Source: Halobellus sp. LT62 | GTDB lineage: Archaea > Halobacteriota > Halobacteria > Halobacteriales > Haloferacaceae | Direction: 5' to 3' | DNA length: 64,000 bases | Assembly (NCBI RefSeq): GCF_037031285.1 | Contig: NZ_JAYEZO010000001.1 | Location: forward strand, 1,860,001-1,924,000 | Shown here: one piece after another, positions 1 to 9,182 of the stretch | Layout: every line of letters begins with the position of its first letter | How positions within the stretch are numbered: position 1 is the first letter of the stretch | Program-made: the position numbers and the translations under genes | The notes under the pieces: generated by a model | Database searches by the model: none | The model's input: only the letters and a program-made list of their open reading frames with translations | Told to the model about the DNA's origin: nothing

Positions 1-1007
1 GCGCTGATGACGTCGAGGCCGAGTCGGTCACATACCTGACCGAGCGCGGCGACGGCGTCGAAGTCGTCGATGCCGAGTCCCGCGCCCAAGGACATCGGCG
101 TCGCGCCGCGCGGCACCGACTCGCCCGTCGAGGTCTCAACGCGGAAGCCGCCCGGAATTTCGCGTTCCCCGCCGCGCTCGCGGTCGACCGCCGCGTCGCG
201 AACGGCGTCGATGCCGATGTTCTCTGCGCCCTCGAAGGAGCCTTCCTGCCAGCCGCGGGTCGAGAGGACGCCGACCTCGTCGGCGAAGTCGACGGTTTCG
301 AGCGTTGCGCTCGCCGCGTGCCAGCGGCCGACATCGGTCTCGCGGAACCGGCGCTCGTACGTCGCTTGGAGCGACGTGACCGCCGGCGCGGGTTGCGGGA
401 CGGAACCGCGAGCCACGACCGCCTTCAGTCCCTTCGCGCCCATCACCGCGCCCGCGCCCCCGCGACCGGCGTGGTGATCACCGCCGTCGGAGGCGACCGT
501 CGCGTACCGTACGCGGTTCTCGCCCGCCGGACCGACGCAGGCGACCGCGCCGTCGAACGTCCCACAGGTCTCGACGACGTCGCGGCCCCAGAGGTCCCCC
601 GCGGGCGAGAGCGTCGCCTCGCCGTCCTCGATTTCGAGGACCTGCGGCTCGTCGGATCGGCCGGTGACGGCGATACCGAGCGCCCCGTCGAGGGCACCGA
701 CGAGCGCCGACGCGAAGTTCCCGCCGCTGTAGGAGTCGAGGAACGTCCCCGTCAGCGGCGAGCGGGTGATCGCCGCGAACTGCGGCTCACCCGGGAGCAG
801 CCCGCTCAGCGGACCGAGCATAAACAACAGGTAGTTGTCGGGGCCGAGCGGGTCCGTCCCGGGAGCGAGTCGGTCATAGAGGTAGCGGGCCCCGAGTCCC
901 TTGCCGCCGACGTACTCCGTCAGCCACCGCTCCGGGATCGGTTCGCGGTGGATCGCCTCCGCGGAGAGATCGACGTGGAGGACGTGCGATGGGGCCGCAT
1001 CAGTCAT
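1..1007 (-). CDS. aldehyde ferredoxin oxidoreductase, N-terminal part (cut by window edge)
   Basis: This is a tungsten/molybdenum bis-pterin oxidoreductase of the AOR family, which oxidises aldehydes to acids with ferredoxin as acceptor. The frame starts at the ATG complement of 1005-1007 (MTDAAPSHVLHVDLS) and stays open to base 1, giving about 335 of the usual ~550-620 residues. Family hallmarks visible are the N-terminal YVGGKGLGARYLYDRL segment, the LLFMLGPLSG block and GRGGAGAVMGAKGLKAVV, which lines the pterin site. The four iron-sulfur cysteines and the second pterin motif would lie in the C-terminal half, outside the window. MobA, a YqeC-like protein and a tungstate-type ABC transporter elsewhere in the window fit a tungsto-enzyme. 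The exact aldehyde substrate cannot be told. Confidence 0.9.
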   Translation of the reverse strand, partial: MTDAAPSHVLHVDLSAEAIHREPIPERWLTEYVGGKGLGARYLYDRLAPGTDPLGPDNYLLFMLGPLSGLLPGEPQFAAITRSPLTGTFLDSYSGGNFASALVGALDGALGIAVTGRSDEPQVLEIEDGEATLSPAGDLWGRDVVETCGTFDGAVACVGPAGENRVRYATVASDGGDHHAGRGGAGAVMGAKGLKAVVARGSVPQPAPAVTSLQATYERRFRETDVGRWHAASATLETVDFADEVGVLSTRGWQEGSFEGAENIGIDAVRDAAVDRERGGEREIPGGFRVETSTGESVPRGATPMSLGAGLGIDDFDAVAALGQVCDRLGLDVIS

Positions 1008-1162
1008 TCGAGAGGTGATAGCAGGCGAAGACTCATTAAGCGTTTGCTATGGGGCGGTCTCAGTCAGTCTCGACGGTCAGTCAGCCAGTACAACGGGAAA
1101 AGGGGGATCGAAACGCCACGTTTGTCGAGCGGGAATTTTCGGTTTTCAGTTCGCAGCGGGAG

Positions 1163-1543
1163 TTACTCGGTCGTCGCGATCGCTTCGATCTCGACGGCCG
1201 CACCCTTCGGGACCGCGCCCGCGCCGACGGCGCTTCTCGCCGGCGGTTCCTCGTCGAAGAACTCGCTGTAGGCCTCGTTGAACTCGTCGAAGTCGTCGAT
1301 ATCGTCGAGGAAGACAGTCGTCTTCAACAGGTCCGAGAGCGAGAGCCCCTCCGATTCGAGGATGGCCTCGACGTTGCGCATACACTGTCGCGTCTGGTCG
1401 GCGACCGATTCGTCGTCGAGGAGTTCGCCGTCGACCGTCAGCGGGAGCTGTCCCGCCGTGATCAGGAGGCTCCCGTTCGTCGTCGCTTGGCTGTACGCGC
1501 CCACTGCGGCCGGGGCGTCGTCCGTGCTGATGGTCCGTTTCAT
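1163..1543 (-). CDS. RidA (YjgF/YER057c/UK114) family enamine/imine deaminase
   Basis: RidA proteins hydrolyse reactive 2-aminoacrylate-type enamines/imines released by PLP enzymes. The 126-residue protein has the full family length. It shows the N-terminal AVGAYSQA block, the central RNVEAILESEGLSLSDLLK helix followed by TTVFLDD, and the C-terminal PARSAVGAGAVPKGAAVEIE segment with the conserved arginine and glutamate of the trimer-interface active site. It lies downstream of the AOR gene on the same strand but is transcribed before it, with about 155 bases between the two starts and ends, so the two could be separately promoted. Other RidA subgroups without deaminase activity exist, but the catalytic Arg is present. 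Confidence 0.93.
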   Translation of the reverse strand: MKRTISTDDAPAAVGAYSQATTNGSLLITAGQLPLTVDGELLDDESVADQTRQCMRNVEAILESEGLSLSDLLKTTVFLDDIDDFDEFNEAYSEFFDEEPPARSAVGAGAVPKGAAVEIEAIATTE

Positions 1544-1704
1544 ACGTCACGGGCTACCCCGTCGATCGCCTTAAAACTCGGTTGCTCGAGTCGGGCGAGG
1601 CACAACGTGAACGGGAACCGAGAGGTTGGGTCAGAGACTGTCGTTGACTGGTGACGACAGTGAGTTGGTCGATAACGACAGTAGACTGATCGATAACGGC
1701 CGTC

Positions 1705-2115
1705 TCACTGGTTGATGACGACGATGGCGACGAGCGCGAGTCCGATGCCGGCGACTTTCTGCATCGAAAACGGTTCTCCGAGCGCGACGATGCTGATCAC
1801 GGCGGCGGTCACGAAGTACATCCCGCCGATCGTCGAGACGATCGCCGTCGATCCGACGGTGACACCGATGAACGTCGATAGGACGCCGATTGCCGCGGCG
1901 ACGCCGGCGATCGCTGAAAAGAGGAGCCCGCGATTCGTGACCGCGACTGACGCGTCGGAGACCACGACGTATGCCCCCGCCACGATCGTCGCGGTGAGAT
2001 ACGAGACGAACGCGGCCATCTCCGGGTCGATGCTGTTCGATGCGACGTCGCCGAACGTGATCCAAAACCCCCACGCGAGCATCGTCCCGAAACCGAAGAC
2101 GATCGCCGGGTTCAC
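1705..2115 (-). CDS. small EamA/DMT-like membrane protein
   Basis: The protein has 136 residues and about four to five hydrophobic segments covering almost its whole length. Its ending, SMQKVAGIGLALVAIVVINQ, is the typical last helix of an EamA (drug/metabolite transporter) repeat, preceded by a GEPFS loop. Normal EamA transporters are about 300 residues with two such repeats, so this is a single-repeat form that would have to work as a dimer (as SMR-type proteins do) or be a truncated copy. No second half is visible upstream or downstream. Substrate unknown. The start is the first ATG of the frame (MNPAIVFGFGTMLAWGFW); a stop lies a short way upstream. Confidence 0.75.
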   Translation of the reverse strand: MNPAIVFGFGTMLAWGFWITFGDVASNSIDPEMAAFVSYLTATIVAGAYVVVSDASVAVTNRGLLFSAIAGVAAAIGVLSTFIGVTVGSTAIVSTIGGMYFVTAAVISIVALGEPFSMQKVAGIGLALVAIVVINQ

Positions 2116-2251
2116 GCGTCGACACCCGGAACATTGACCTTCGACGGTTGGGACTGTCTGCTTACTTGTCGAATAATGCGCATATTCACCCTACGTAGAC
2201 GGAAATAATCAGACTACCGATGAACCGCAATTGGTAGAAAATGTAACAGTA

Positions 2252-2262
2252 CAGTTTTATTC
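2252..2262 (+). promoter_or_regulatory. TATA box of the potassium channel gene
   Basis: A TTTTAT core at 2255-2260 in AT-rich DNA lies about 20-25 bases before the ATG at 2278. This predicts a leaderless or very short-leader transcript. Confidence 0.6.
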
Positions 2263-2277
2263 CGTCTTCCAGTATCT

Positions 2278-3531
2278 ATGAGAGTGGTTGACTCACAAGG
2301 GGAGTCCGACGAACGCCCGTTCGAGGAGGTGTTTTATCCGGCGGATCGGGTCCCGCTCGTCGCGTGGAGGGAATTCACCGGTGTCAAATCGGCCGTTGCG
2401 CTGGTAGCCGTCGTAACCGTACTGGCGTTCGTAACCGGCCTCTCGAACCTCAGTCAACCGGATCCCGCCGTCGAGGGACCGCTCGCGACGGTCGTCCCGA
2501 TGGCGGAGGGGTTCGCAAGGTTCGCCGGCGTGTTGTTCGCCTTCCCGCTGGGACTGGTCACGGTCGGCCTCCAGCGGCGAAAGCGGATCGCATGGAACGC
2601 GGCGCTGGCGCTGCTCCCGGGGTTAGTGCTCCTCCCGTTGGTGACCGGGAGGGCGACCGAGCTCCCGCTTTTCGTGCTCAGCCTGTCGGCGATTCCGCTG
2701 CTCGCGCTCAACCGCGAGGGGTTCGAACAGCGCGTCGACCTCTCGTCGTTTCAGATCGCGGCCATCGCGGCCATCGTCGGCGTCGGCCTCTACGGGACCG
2801 TCGGCGCGTACGGGCTTCGGGGACAGTTCCTCGAATTGGACGGCTGGGGCGACGCGTTCTACTACGTCGTCGTCACCATCGCGACCGTCGGCTACGGCGA
2901 TATCACGCCGATCACCCTCGAGGCGAAACTGTTCTCGCTGTCGGTGATCCTGTTCGGAACCGGCGCGTTCACCGTCGCCGTCGGGGCGCTCATCGGACCG
3001 GCGATCGAATCGCGGATGGCCGCTGCATTCGGAACAATGACTGCATCAGAACTCTCACTGCTCGAGGACCACGCGGTCGTCCTCGGGTACGGTGACGTGA
3101 CCGAATCGTTCCTCGACAGCGTCGGCGGCGAAACGGACGTGGTCGTCGTGACGTCTGACGCCGACGCGGCTTCGCGTCTGTCGGACGCTGGAATCGAGGT
3201 ACTGACCGACGATCCAACCGACGAATCCGCACTGCGGGACGTGCGCGTCGACGTCGCGAGCGGCGTCGCTGTCGCGAGCGACGACGACGCGAGAAACGTG
3301 CTCGCGGTGCTGGCGACCCGAAACGTCAACCCCGACGTTCGGATCGTCGCGGTGGCGAACGAGGAGACGCACGTCGAGAAGTTGGACGCCGTCGGGGCGG
3401 ACGAGATCATCGATTTGCGTGCGATCGGCGGCCGACTGCTCGGGGAATCGCTGCTCGATGGCCAGACGGACGACGTCGAGAACGACATCGATTCATCGTC
3501 GAGCGCGGAGTCCGGCGGGTCCGACGAGTGA
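2278..3531 (+). CDS. two-domain potassium channel with RCK/TrkA-N NAD-binding domain
   Basis: This is a membrane K+ channel gated by a cytoplasmic regulatory domain. The 417-residue protein has several hydrophobic segments in residues 38-175, then a pore loop with the K+ selectivity filter TVGYGD at residues 203-208, a last membrane helix around 215-240, and a soluble C-terminal domain. That domain begins near residue 265 with AVVLGYGDVTESFLD, a Rossmann-type TrkA-N/RCK nucleotide-binding motif, and later has the ligand-fold block RNVLAVLATRNVNPDVRIVA. The tail is acidic and serine-rich. A K+ channel fits the potassium-rich cytoplasm of haloarchaea. The GYG filter is intact. Direction of flux and gating ligand cannot be read from sequence. 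Confidence 0.92.
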   Translation: MRVVDSQGESDERPFEEVFYPADRVPLVAWREFTGVKSAVALVAVVTVLAFVTGLSNLSQPDPAVEGPLATVVPMAEGFARFAGVLFAFPLGLVTVGLQRRKRIAWNAALALLPGLVLLPLVTGRATELPLFVLSLSAIPLLALNREGFEQRVDLSSFQIAAIAAIVGVGLYGTVGAYGLRGQFLELDGWGDAFYYVVVTIATVGYGDITPITLEAKLFSLSVILFGTGAFTVAVGALIGPAIESRMAAAFGTMTASELSLLEDHAVVLGYGDVTESFLDSVGGETDVVVVTSDADAASRLSDAGIEVLTDDPTDESALRDVRVDVASGVAVASDDDARNVLAVLATRNVNPDVRIVAVANEETHVEKLDAVGADEIIDLRAIGGRLLGESLLDGQTDDVENDIDSSSSAESGGSDE

Positions 3532-3627
3532 GGACCCAAACGCACCACTTTCGGACGTGCCACTGCTAGTGAGTCCGGGTTCCTGTGGGTCCATAGAATA
3601 ATACCGATTCGTGCTAACAAGACACGT

Positions 3628-5490
3628 ATGAGTGGGACCGCCGACCCCGAGTCGTCACAGATGCTGACCCGGGCCCTTTCGATCGCGTTTGTCGGATCTG
3701 GAGCGATCGTACTCGTTGGGTTCTTCTTCCCGTCGATCGTCGGGGACGCGATCACCGGTCGCTCGTGGCTCCTCGTCTCGCTCCTGTTTTTCGGGTCCGG
3801 TCTCGGGTACCTCGCGTCGCTCCCGTACGAGGGAACGGAGGCGGGGTCGTCGGGTTCGTCGCTGCTTCGGATCCGGCGAGAATCGGTCCCGTCGATCCTC
3901 TCGAATCTCATCAGAATGCACGATCCGGTCGTCCTCGGGTTTCCGATCGGCGTGTTCGCGCTGTATTTCGTCCTTCAGACGGTCGCACCCGCTGAGACGA
4001 CCGCGGCCGTCGGAGTGGCCACCGATAGCGTCCTCCGCGGCGTCGGACCGCTTCTGGTCGGGACGGTGTTCCTCGCGGTCGTCTTCTGTGCGTTCCTCTT
4101 TTTCGGCTCGTGGGGCGACATCAAACTCGGCGGGGACGACGTCGAGCCGACCTACACGTTCCCCACGTACTTCGCGCTCGTCTTCACCGCCGGTATCGCC
4201 GCGGGTATCGTGTTCTGGGGCCCCGCGGAGGCGCTCTTTCACTATCAAACGCCGCCGCCGCTATTCGACGTTGGGCCGCAGTCGGACGCCGCGATCGACG
4301 TGGCGCTCACGTACGCTCTCTTTCACTGGGGCCTCACCGCGTGGAGCGCGTACGCGGTGGTCGGGATCCCCATCGCGTACTTCGTGTTCGAGCGCGACGC
4401 CCCGCTTCGTGTGTCGTCGATTCTGACGCCGTTTCTGGGCGTCGACGGACTCGATTCACTCTGGGGGCGAGCCGTCGACACGATGGCGGTGTTCGCGACG
4501 ATCGGCGGCATCGCGACATCGATCGCCCTCGTCTCCCAGCAGTTTCTGACCGGCGTCGAGTTCCAGTGGAGCGTGTCGACCGGTCCGACAGCGCCCGTGC
4601 TCTTCGTCGGGGGACTCGCGGCCGTCTACGTGTTGTCGGCCGTAACCGGCCTCCACCGCGGAATACGGCGGATCGCAGGCGTCTGTGTCCTCCTGTTCGC
4701 GGTGTTCGCACTCATCCTGTTCGCAGTCGGCCCCCGCGGTTTCGTTGTGAGCCGCGGAGCGGACGCCGTCGGATCCTATCTGATCAACTTCGTCCCGATG
4801 AGTCTCGTGATGTCGGGGTCGTGGGCGACCGAGTGGACCGTCTGGAACTGGGCGTGGTGGTTCTCGTGGGCCCCGTTCGCCGGAACGTTCCTCGCCGCGC
4901 TCTCTCGCGGGCGACGGATCCGAACGGTCGTACTGACGACCGTCGGAGCGACCTCGGCGGCGACGATGGCGTGGTTTCTCGTCGTCGGGGGCACGTCGCT
5001 GTCGATGCAGCACAGCGGACAGGTGGATGTCCTCGGGGCTATCGGCGCGCGTGGCGGATCGGAAGCGGTCGCCGGATTCCCGCTGCTGTCGGCGCTGCCG
5101 CTCGGTGACCTCCTGTTGTTTCTGTTCTTGGCTCTCATCGTCGTCTTCATCGTCACCTCGGCCGACACGTCGACGCTGATCGCCGCGATCCTCTCGTCCC
5201 GTCGGGGCGTCGCCCCCTCTCGCGGTGCCATTGCGCTCTGGGGAGCGTTTCAGGCCGCCGTCGCGCTCGGAGTGATTCTCCTCGGCGGTGCCGAAACGCT
5301 GCAGGCGCTCGCGGTTCTGACGGGTGCTCCCTTCGCCGTGCTGGCTCTCGTCGCGATGGCCGGGCTCGCGCTCGCGTGCACACGTGACGAACGAGGGCAG
5401 GGCCACACGTCACTGATCCGTCGCGCCGGAGAGCGCCTGCCGACGATCGAACTGCATCACGACGTCGATCCGCCGGACCGCGAGAAGTAG
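3628..5490 (+). CDS. BCCT family transporter (betaine/choline/carnitine type)
   Basis: This is a secondary transporter for quaternary ammonium or sulfonium compounds, Na+- or H+-coupled. The 620-residue protein has about twelve hydrophobic segments. It carries the BCCT signature rich in tryptophan at residues ~401-420 (TEWTVWNWAWWFSWAPFAGT) followed by a short RGRRIR basic loop. The block FHWGLTAWSAYAVVGIPIAY, typical of the family, precedes it. BCCT proteins import compatible solutes such as glycine betaine, and some carry DMSP; specificity cannot be assigned here. It is a single gene about 95 bases after the potassium channel on the same strand, so both osmotic functions lie together. The start follows an AT-rich promoter near 3590-3605. 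Confidence 0.93.
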   Translation: MSGTADPESSQMLTRALSIAFVGSGAIVLVGFFFPSIVGDAITGRSWLLVSLLFFGSGLGYLASLPYEGTEAGSSGSSLLRIRRESVPSILSNLIRMHDPVVLGFPIGVFALYFVLQTVAPAETTAAVGVATDSVLRGVGPLLVGTVFLAVVFCAFLFFGSWGDIKLGGDDVEPTYTFPTYFALVFTAGIAAGIVFWGPAEALFHYQTPPPLFDVGPQSDAAIDVALTYALFHWGLTAWSAYAVVGIPIAYFVFERDAPLRVSSILTPFLGVDGLDSLWGRAVDTMAVFATIGGIATSIALVSQQFLTGVEFQWSVSTGPTAPVLFVGGLAAVYVLSAVTGLHRGIRRIAGVCVLLFAVFALILFAVGPRGFVVSRGADAVGSYLINFVPMSLVMSGSWATEWTVWNWAWWFSWAPFAGTFLAALSRGRRIRTVVLTTVGATSAATMAWFLVVGGTSLSMQHSGQVDVLGAIGARGGSEAVAGFPLLSALPLGDLLLFLFLALIVVFIVTSADTSTLIAAILSSRRGVAPSRGAIALWGAFQAAVALGVILLGGAETLQALAVLTGAPFAVLALVAMAGLALACTRDERGQGHTSLIRRAGERLPTIELHHDVDPPDREK

Positions 5491-5558
5491 CTCGTCGACG
5501 CGGCGCGCGGAGATACGACAGCCGACGTACGAGGGTGAAGCGCCCGTTCGACCCCGGC

Positions 5559-6131
5559 TTACGAGGTTGCGATGGATCGACAGAAGTTCTCGACGATCCG
5601 CTTTCCGGCGTCGGTGAGGATGCTCTCGGGGTGGAACTGCACGCCGTAGTGGGGTTTCTCAACGTGCTCGACACCCATCACGACACCCTGCTCGTCGTCC
5701 GTCGCAGCGGTTTCGACGAGAACGTCGGGGATGTGACCGGGTTCGACCGCCAGCGAGTGGTACCGACCGACCTCGAACGTCTCGTCGACTCCCTCGTACA
5801 GGCTGCTCCCGTCGTGGCGCACGAGCGATGGCTTCCCGTGGACGACGTCCGGTGCGTGGCCGACTGGCGCACCGTGGGCCGCACAGAGCGCTTGGTGGCC
5901 GAGACAGACGCCCAGCGCCGGATAGTCGGTCTCCGCGAAAATCGCCATCGAAATCCCGGCCTGTTGCGGCGTTCCCGGGCCGGGAGAGACGACGATACCG
6001 TCGGGATCGAGTTCACGGACGCCGGCGACATCGATGGCGTCGTTTCGACGCACTACGACGTCCTCGAACTCGCCGACGTACTGAACGAGGTTGTAGGCGA
6101 ACGAGTCGTAGTTGTCGATGATGAGGATCAT
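5559..6131 (-). CDS. trpG: anthranilate synthase component II (glutamine amidotransferase)
   Basis: This is the glutaminase subunit that feeds ammonia to TrpE to make anthranilate from chorismate, the first committed step of tryptophan synthesis. The 190-residue class I amidotransferase has the catalytic Cys76 in GVCLGHQAL and His167/Glu169 in YGVQFHPES, plus the oxyanion block SPGPGTP at residues 49-55. It overlaps the end of trpE by 4 bases (ATGA-type coupling), so the two are cotranscribed and translationally coupled. TrpG and PabA are hard to tell apart; assignment as TrpG rests on the partner TrpE having an anthranilate-synthase-type active site. Confidence 0.93.
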   Translation of the reverse strand: MILIIDNYDSFAYNLVQYVGEFEDVVVRRNDAIDVAGVRELDPDGIVVSPGPGTPQQAGISMAIFAETDYPALGVCLGHQALCAAHGAPVGHAPDVVHGKPSLVRHDGSSLYEGVDETFEVGRYHSLAVEPGHIPDVLVETAATDDEQGVVMGVEHVEKPHYGVQFHPESILTDAGKRIVENFCRSIATS

Positions 6132-7762
6132 CGCGACTCGTCTACCCCGAGCGGCCGCGGGTCGTCCGATTCGTTGTTCGATTGCGCTCGATCGGTACCC
6201 TCGACGGCGAACGAGGCCTGCGCTCCGAGCGCCTCGTCGACGGCGTTGATGAGTGCGCGGGCCTTATCGAGCGTCTCTTGGTACTCGTCTTCGGGGACGG
6301 AGTCGTGAACGATGCCGGCACCGACGCGGAGCCGATAGTCCCCGCCGCGTCGAACGAGCGTGCGAATGACGATGTTCAACGTCGCCCGGTCGTCGAAACC
6401 GAAGATCCCGATGCTACCGGTGTAAGGCCCGCGTCGGGTCCTTTCGACTTCGTCGATGATCTCCATCGTTCGGGGTTTCGGCGCACCGGTGATGGTTCCG
6501 CCGGGGAACACCGCAGCGACGGCGTCCGCGATGGTCGTCTCCGGGCGGCGAACGCCTTCGACGAGCGAAACGAGGTGCATCACCTCCGAGTAGCGGTCGA
6601 TCCGGCGGTACTCCGATACCTCGACAGTGCCGTACTCGCTGACTTTCCCGAGATCGTTGCGTTCGAGATCGACGAGCATCGCGTGCTCGGCCCGCTCTTT
6701 CTCGTTCGCAAGCAGGTCGGCCTCCAACTCGGCGTCTTCTTCGGGAGTCTCTCCGCGCGGTCGCGTTCCCGCGATCGGTTCGGTGATGAGGCGGTCGCCG
6801 TCGACTTCCAAGAGCAGTTCCGGGCTCGCGCTGACGAGATCGACACCCGGGAATTCTAGCAATCCCGAATAGGGGGCGGGATTCACGCGTCGGAGCGCAT
6901 CGAAGGCGTCTACCGGATGGACGGCTGCCGGCGCGACGAGCCGGTGTGAGACGTTCGTCTGGAACGTGTCTCCGTCGCGGATGTACTGTTTGATCGCGCT
7001 GACGCGATCGGCGAAGGCCGCTTCGCCGCACTCGCTCTCGAACGTGGCGCTGCCCGCGTGTACCGGCGGTGTCGGCGTCGCTTCTGGCTCCGAGTGCACC
7101 GCCTCCGCCAACGCGGTCGCTCGCTCGAGCGCGGTTTCGTACGTCGCCTCGTGATCGCTAGTAGTTTCAGTGTCGCCGGTGTGCTCCTGATCGTCACCGC
7201 AGGAGGCCTCGTGATCGTCGCACACGACGGGACAGACCGTAATTCGGAGTTCGACGCCCTCAGCGTCATCACGCGGTTCCTTCCACGCGACAACGCGGTC
7301 GAAAACTCCGAGTTGAAGCCGAGGGAGACCGTCGCTTTCGGTCGTCTCGGGGAGCGTTTCGAGCTCTCGGGCGACGTCGTAGGCGAGCCAGCCGAACGCG
7401 CCGCACGGATACGGGACCTCACAACTGCCACGAACGAGCAACTCGCGATCGAGGAGCGAGTCGATCGCGTCGAGAGTCGGCGTAGCGCCGTGAGCTTCCC
7501 CCGAATCCGCGGAAGCTTCCTCCGAGTCAGCGGGGATTTCCACTCGTTCGACGGGGTCGATAGCGAAATATCCCCACCCGGACTGCCCTCCGGTGGTTTC
7601 GAGATAAACGCCGTCGGTGTCGGAACCGCAAACGCGTCGATACGCCTCGAACGGGTCGGAAACGACGGTTCGAACTTCGACCGGGATGCGAGCCCCGTCG
7701 GGCGCGGAGGCAGCGACCTCGACGAACTCCTCTCGTTCAGTGACGACCGTGATTTCGCTCAT
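6128..7762 (-). CDS. trpE: anthranilate synthase component I
   Basis: This 544-residue chorismate-utilising enzyme converts chorismate and ammonia to anthranilate. The C-terminal chorismate-binding domain has the [10 protein letters not shown] motif at residues ~329-338, then [20 protein letters not shown] and [11 protein letters not shown]. The residue before GT is Ala; in aminodeoxychorismate synthases (PabB) this position is the nucleophilic Lys (PIKGT), so the sequence favours TrpE. I place the start at MSEITVVTE (7762); the frame stays open for 86 more codons upstream but those look non-coding and basic. The gene is followed by trpG with a 4-base overlap. No other trp genes are seen, so the rest of the pathway must be elsewhere. 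Confidence 0.92.
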   Translation of the reverse strand: MSEITVVTEREEFVEVAASAPDGARIPVEVRTVVSDPFEAYRRVCGSDTDGVYLETTGGQSGWGYFAIDPVERVEIPADSEEASADSGEAHGATPTLDAIDSLLDRELLVRGSCEVPYPCGAFGWLAYDVARELETLPETTESDGLPRLQLGVFDRVVAWKEPRDDAEGVELRITVCPVVCDDHEASCGDDQEHTGDTETTSDHEATYETALERATALAEAVHSEPEATPTPPVHAGSATFESECGEAAFADRVSAIKQYIRDGDTFQTNVSHRLVAPAAVHPVDAFDALRRVNPAPYSGLLEFPGVDLVSASPELLLEVDGDRLITEPIAGTRPRGETPEEDAELEADLLANEKERAEHAMLVDLERNDLGKVSEYGTVEVSEYRRIDRYSEVMHLVSLVEGVRRPETTIADAVAAVFPGGTITGAPKPRTMEIIDEVERTRRGPYTGSIGIFGFDDRATLNIVIRTLVRRGGDYRLRVGAGIVHDSVPEDEYQETLDKARALINAVDEALGAQASFAVEGTDRAQSNNESDDPRPLGVDESR

Positions 7763-8067
7763 CTGATACGAAGTACTCCCGCCGATAGTCACGACACGTG
7801 ACTTGGCATTTGCTACCGGAGGTGGGTCGTGAACGGCCAAAAACCTTGCGTAGGACGCTGAACGTCCGCCGCTCTGGCTGGATTCGAGGAAGTACAGCGT
7901 GGACAACAATCGGTTGTTCGCGTTTATGGTACGCCTTCGATGGCTAGTGACACGGCAACGTAGATGACCGATCCACACCGGCTCGGATAGATTGTGGCCA
8001 TCGTTCGACGAGTCTTTCATTCGGTATTACAGAGAGCCAGTATGTCAGGATTACACGGAGGGACAGT
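7763..8067. other. divergent intergenic region between trpE and the VOC gene
   Basis: About 305 bases with no convincing gene. It must hold the promoter of trpEG (reading left) and of the VOC gene (reading right). Just before the VOC start there is a GGAGGG purine run (about 8 bases from the ATG) that fits a Shine-Dalgarno site. I see no run of Trp codons that would suggest attenuation. Confidence 0.5.
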
Positions 8068-8487
8068 ATGTCCGAACTGACAGCGCATCACGTCGGGGTG
8101 ACTGTCGCCGATCTCGACCGTTCCGTAGCGTTCTACCGGGATACGTTAGGATTACCAGAGCTGGCTCGGTTTTCCGTCGGCGGCGACGCGTTCTCGACCG
8201 GTGTCGGCATTGAAAACGCCCAAGCGTCGTTCGTCCACCTCGATGCAGGGGATCTCAGAGTCGAACTCGTTTCGTACAATTCGACTGGCGAGCCACAGGA
8301 ATATTCTCGAATCGACCGACCGGGAGCTACTCATCTCGCACTTACCGTTGACGACGTGACAGCGTACTACGACTCCCTATCGAGCGACGTGGAGACAGTG
8401 AGTGAACCGCAGACCACAGAGAGCGGGACGACGATCTTCTTCATCCGCGATCCAGAGGGTAACCTCATCGAGGTACTATCAGACTGA
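8068..8487 (+). CDS. VOC (glyoxalase/bleomycin-resistance) superfamily protein
   Basis: This 139-residue protein has two beta-alpha-beta-beta-beta modules typical of the vicinal oxygen chelate fold. The first module starts HHVGVTVADLDRSVAFYRDT and the second THLALTVDDVTAYYDSL, ending in the hallmark FFIRDPEGNLIEVL. Metal ligand candidates are the first-strand His (in HHVGV), a Glu in RVELVS, the His in ATHLAL and the Glu near the C-terminus (LIEVL). The fold is used by glyoxalase I, methylmalonyl-CoA epimerase, extradiol dioxygenases and resistance proteins, so the reaction is open. The length matches a lactoylglutathione-lyase-like or epimerase-like single-domain member. Confidence 0.88.
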   Translation: MSELTAHHVGVTVADLDRSVAFYRDTLGLPELARFSVGGDAFSTGVGIENAQASFVHLDAGDLRVELVSYNSTGEPQEYSRIDRPGATHLALTVDDVTAYYDSLSSDVETVSEPQTTESGTTIFFIRDPEGNLIEVLSD

Positions 8488-8624
8488 CTGTATTGAATTC
8501 GACACCAACGCATAGTAGTGGCATATAGATACAACATAAATCGTGAAGGATGGATATAAGGTAAAAATACCTTGATGAGTACTGAGAAAGCCTCAGGGGC
8601 ATAGGGCACAGAGTAGAATATACA

Positions 8625-8792
8625 ATGGCAACAGCCAACGAATTCGAACGAACTCGAACCGATTCAGAAGAGACAGACTTCTATCTGCCAGCCTCGTCGA
8701 TCTCCTCGGCGCTCGAACGCATCGAGTCGGTCGTCACCCGCTTTGTCAAGCGACACGGCGTGGTACTGATCCCCGATTCGTACAACAAGTAA
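8625..8792 (+). CDS. small 55-residue hypothetical protein next to the origin
   Basis: A short open frame, ATG at 8625 to TAA at 8790-8792. It encodes a mixed helical protein: an acidic N-terminal third (FERTRTDSEETDF), a middle helix with SSALERIESVVTRFVKRHG and a C-terminal end VVLIPDSYNK. I do not recognise a family. Reasons to think it is real are an even use of GC-rich third positions in the middle, amphipathic helix spacing, and a position between the VOC gene and the first ORB repeat with no competing frame. An AT-rich TATA-like stretch (GGATATAAGG at 8552-8561) lies about 65 bases upstream. It could also be a chance frame. No function is inferred. Confidence 0.5.
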   Translation: MATANEFERTRTDSEETDFYLPASSISSALERIESVVTRFVKRHGVVLIPDSYNK

Positions 8793-8830
8793 ACGCGGTA
8801 CCGAGTTAAGGTTTGTATCGGTGTTGGTTA

Positions 8831-8856
8831 CACACCCCCTCCACTATGTCCGCAGT
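8831..8856 (+). repeat. ORB-like repeat 1
   Basis: C-run plus TCCACTATGTCCGCAGT. It matches the other origin repeats except for CAGT in place of CTGTT. A GTGGGGGGTGG run follows at about 8867-8877. Confidence 0.75.
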
Positions 8857-8956
8857 ACTCACGAAATGTGGGGGGTGGAAAGATAATCGAAACACGCGTG
8901 ATCGGTTTGCATATGCTCGGTCCCTCGATCAACCCCATTGATTGAGTTTACTTAAT

Positions 8957-9000
8957 CCGGTAGTTAGGTTCTCTCGATCCCGTAGTCAGGTCCTCTCGAT
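8957..9000 (+). repeat. 22-bp tandem repeat, two units
   Basis: Two adjacent 22-base units, 8957-8978 and 8979-9000, share GTAGT(T/C)AGGT(T/C)CTCTCGAT. They sit between ORB repeats 1 and 2 in the origin region and differ in sequence from the ORB repeats. Confidence 0.6.
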
Positions 9001-9031
9001 CTCAAGCAACCGGCTGCAGCGTCTCTCAAGG

Positions 9032-9051
9032 ACACCACGATGTCCGCCGTT
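9032..9051 (+). repeat. ORB-like repeat 2
   Basis: ACACCACGATGTCCGCCGTT, two differences from the consensus ACACCACTATGTCCGCTGTT. Confidence 0.7.
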
Positions 9052-9162
9052 AGAGGCGACAACAACTGAATACACTCATTCGTGAGTTGTTACTGTGGAT
9101 CGACCATATGACCAACACGGAGTGTATCACCCCAGAGCAACCCCGATAGCAGTTCTCGATAG

Positions 9163-9182
9163 ACACCACTACGTCCGCTGTT
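9163..9182 (+). repeat. ORB-like repeat 3
   Basis: ACACCACTACGTCCGCTGTT, one difference from the consensus. Confidence 0.75.

Noticed and set aside
7763-8020. An N-terminal extension of trpE to an upstream ATG at 8020
   Set aside because: The 86 extra residues are basic and do not resemble the family. The ATG at 7762 gives the usual start of TrpE.
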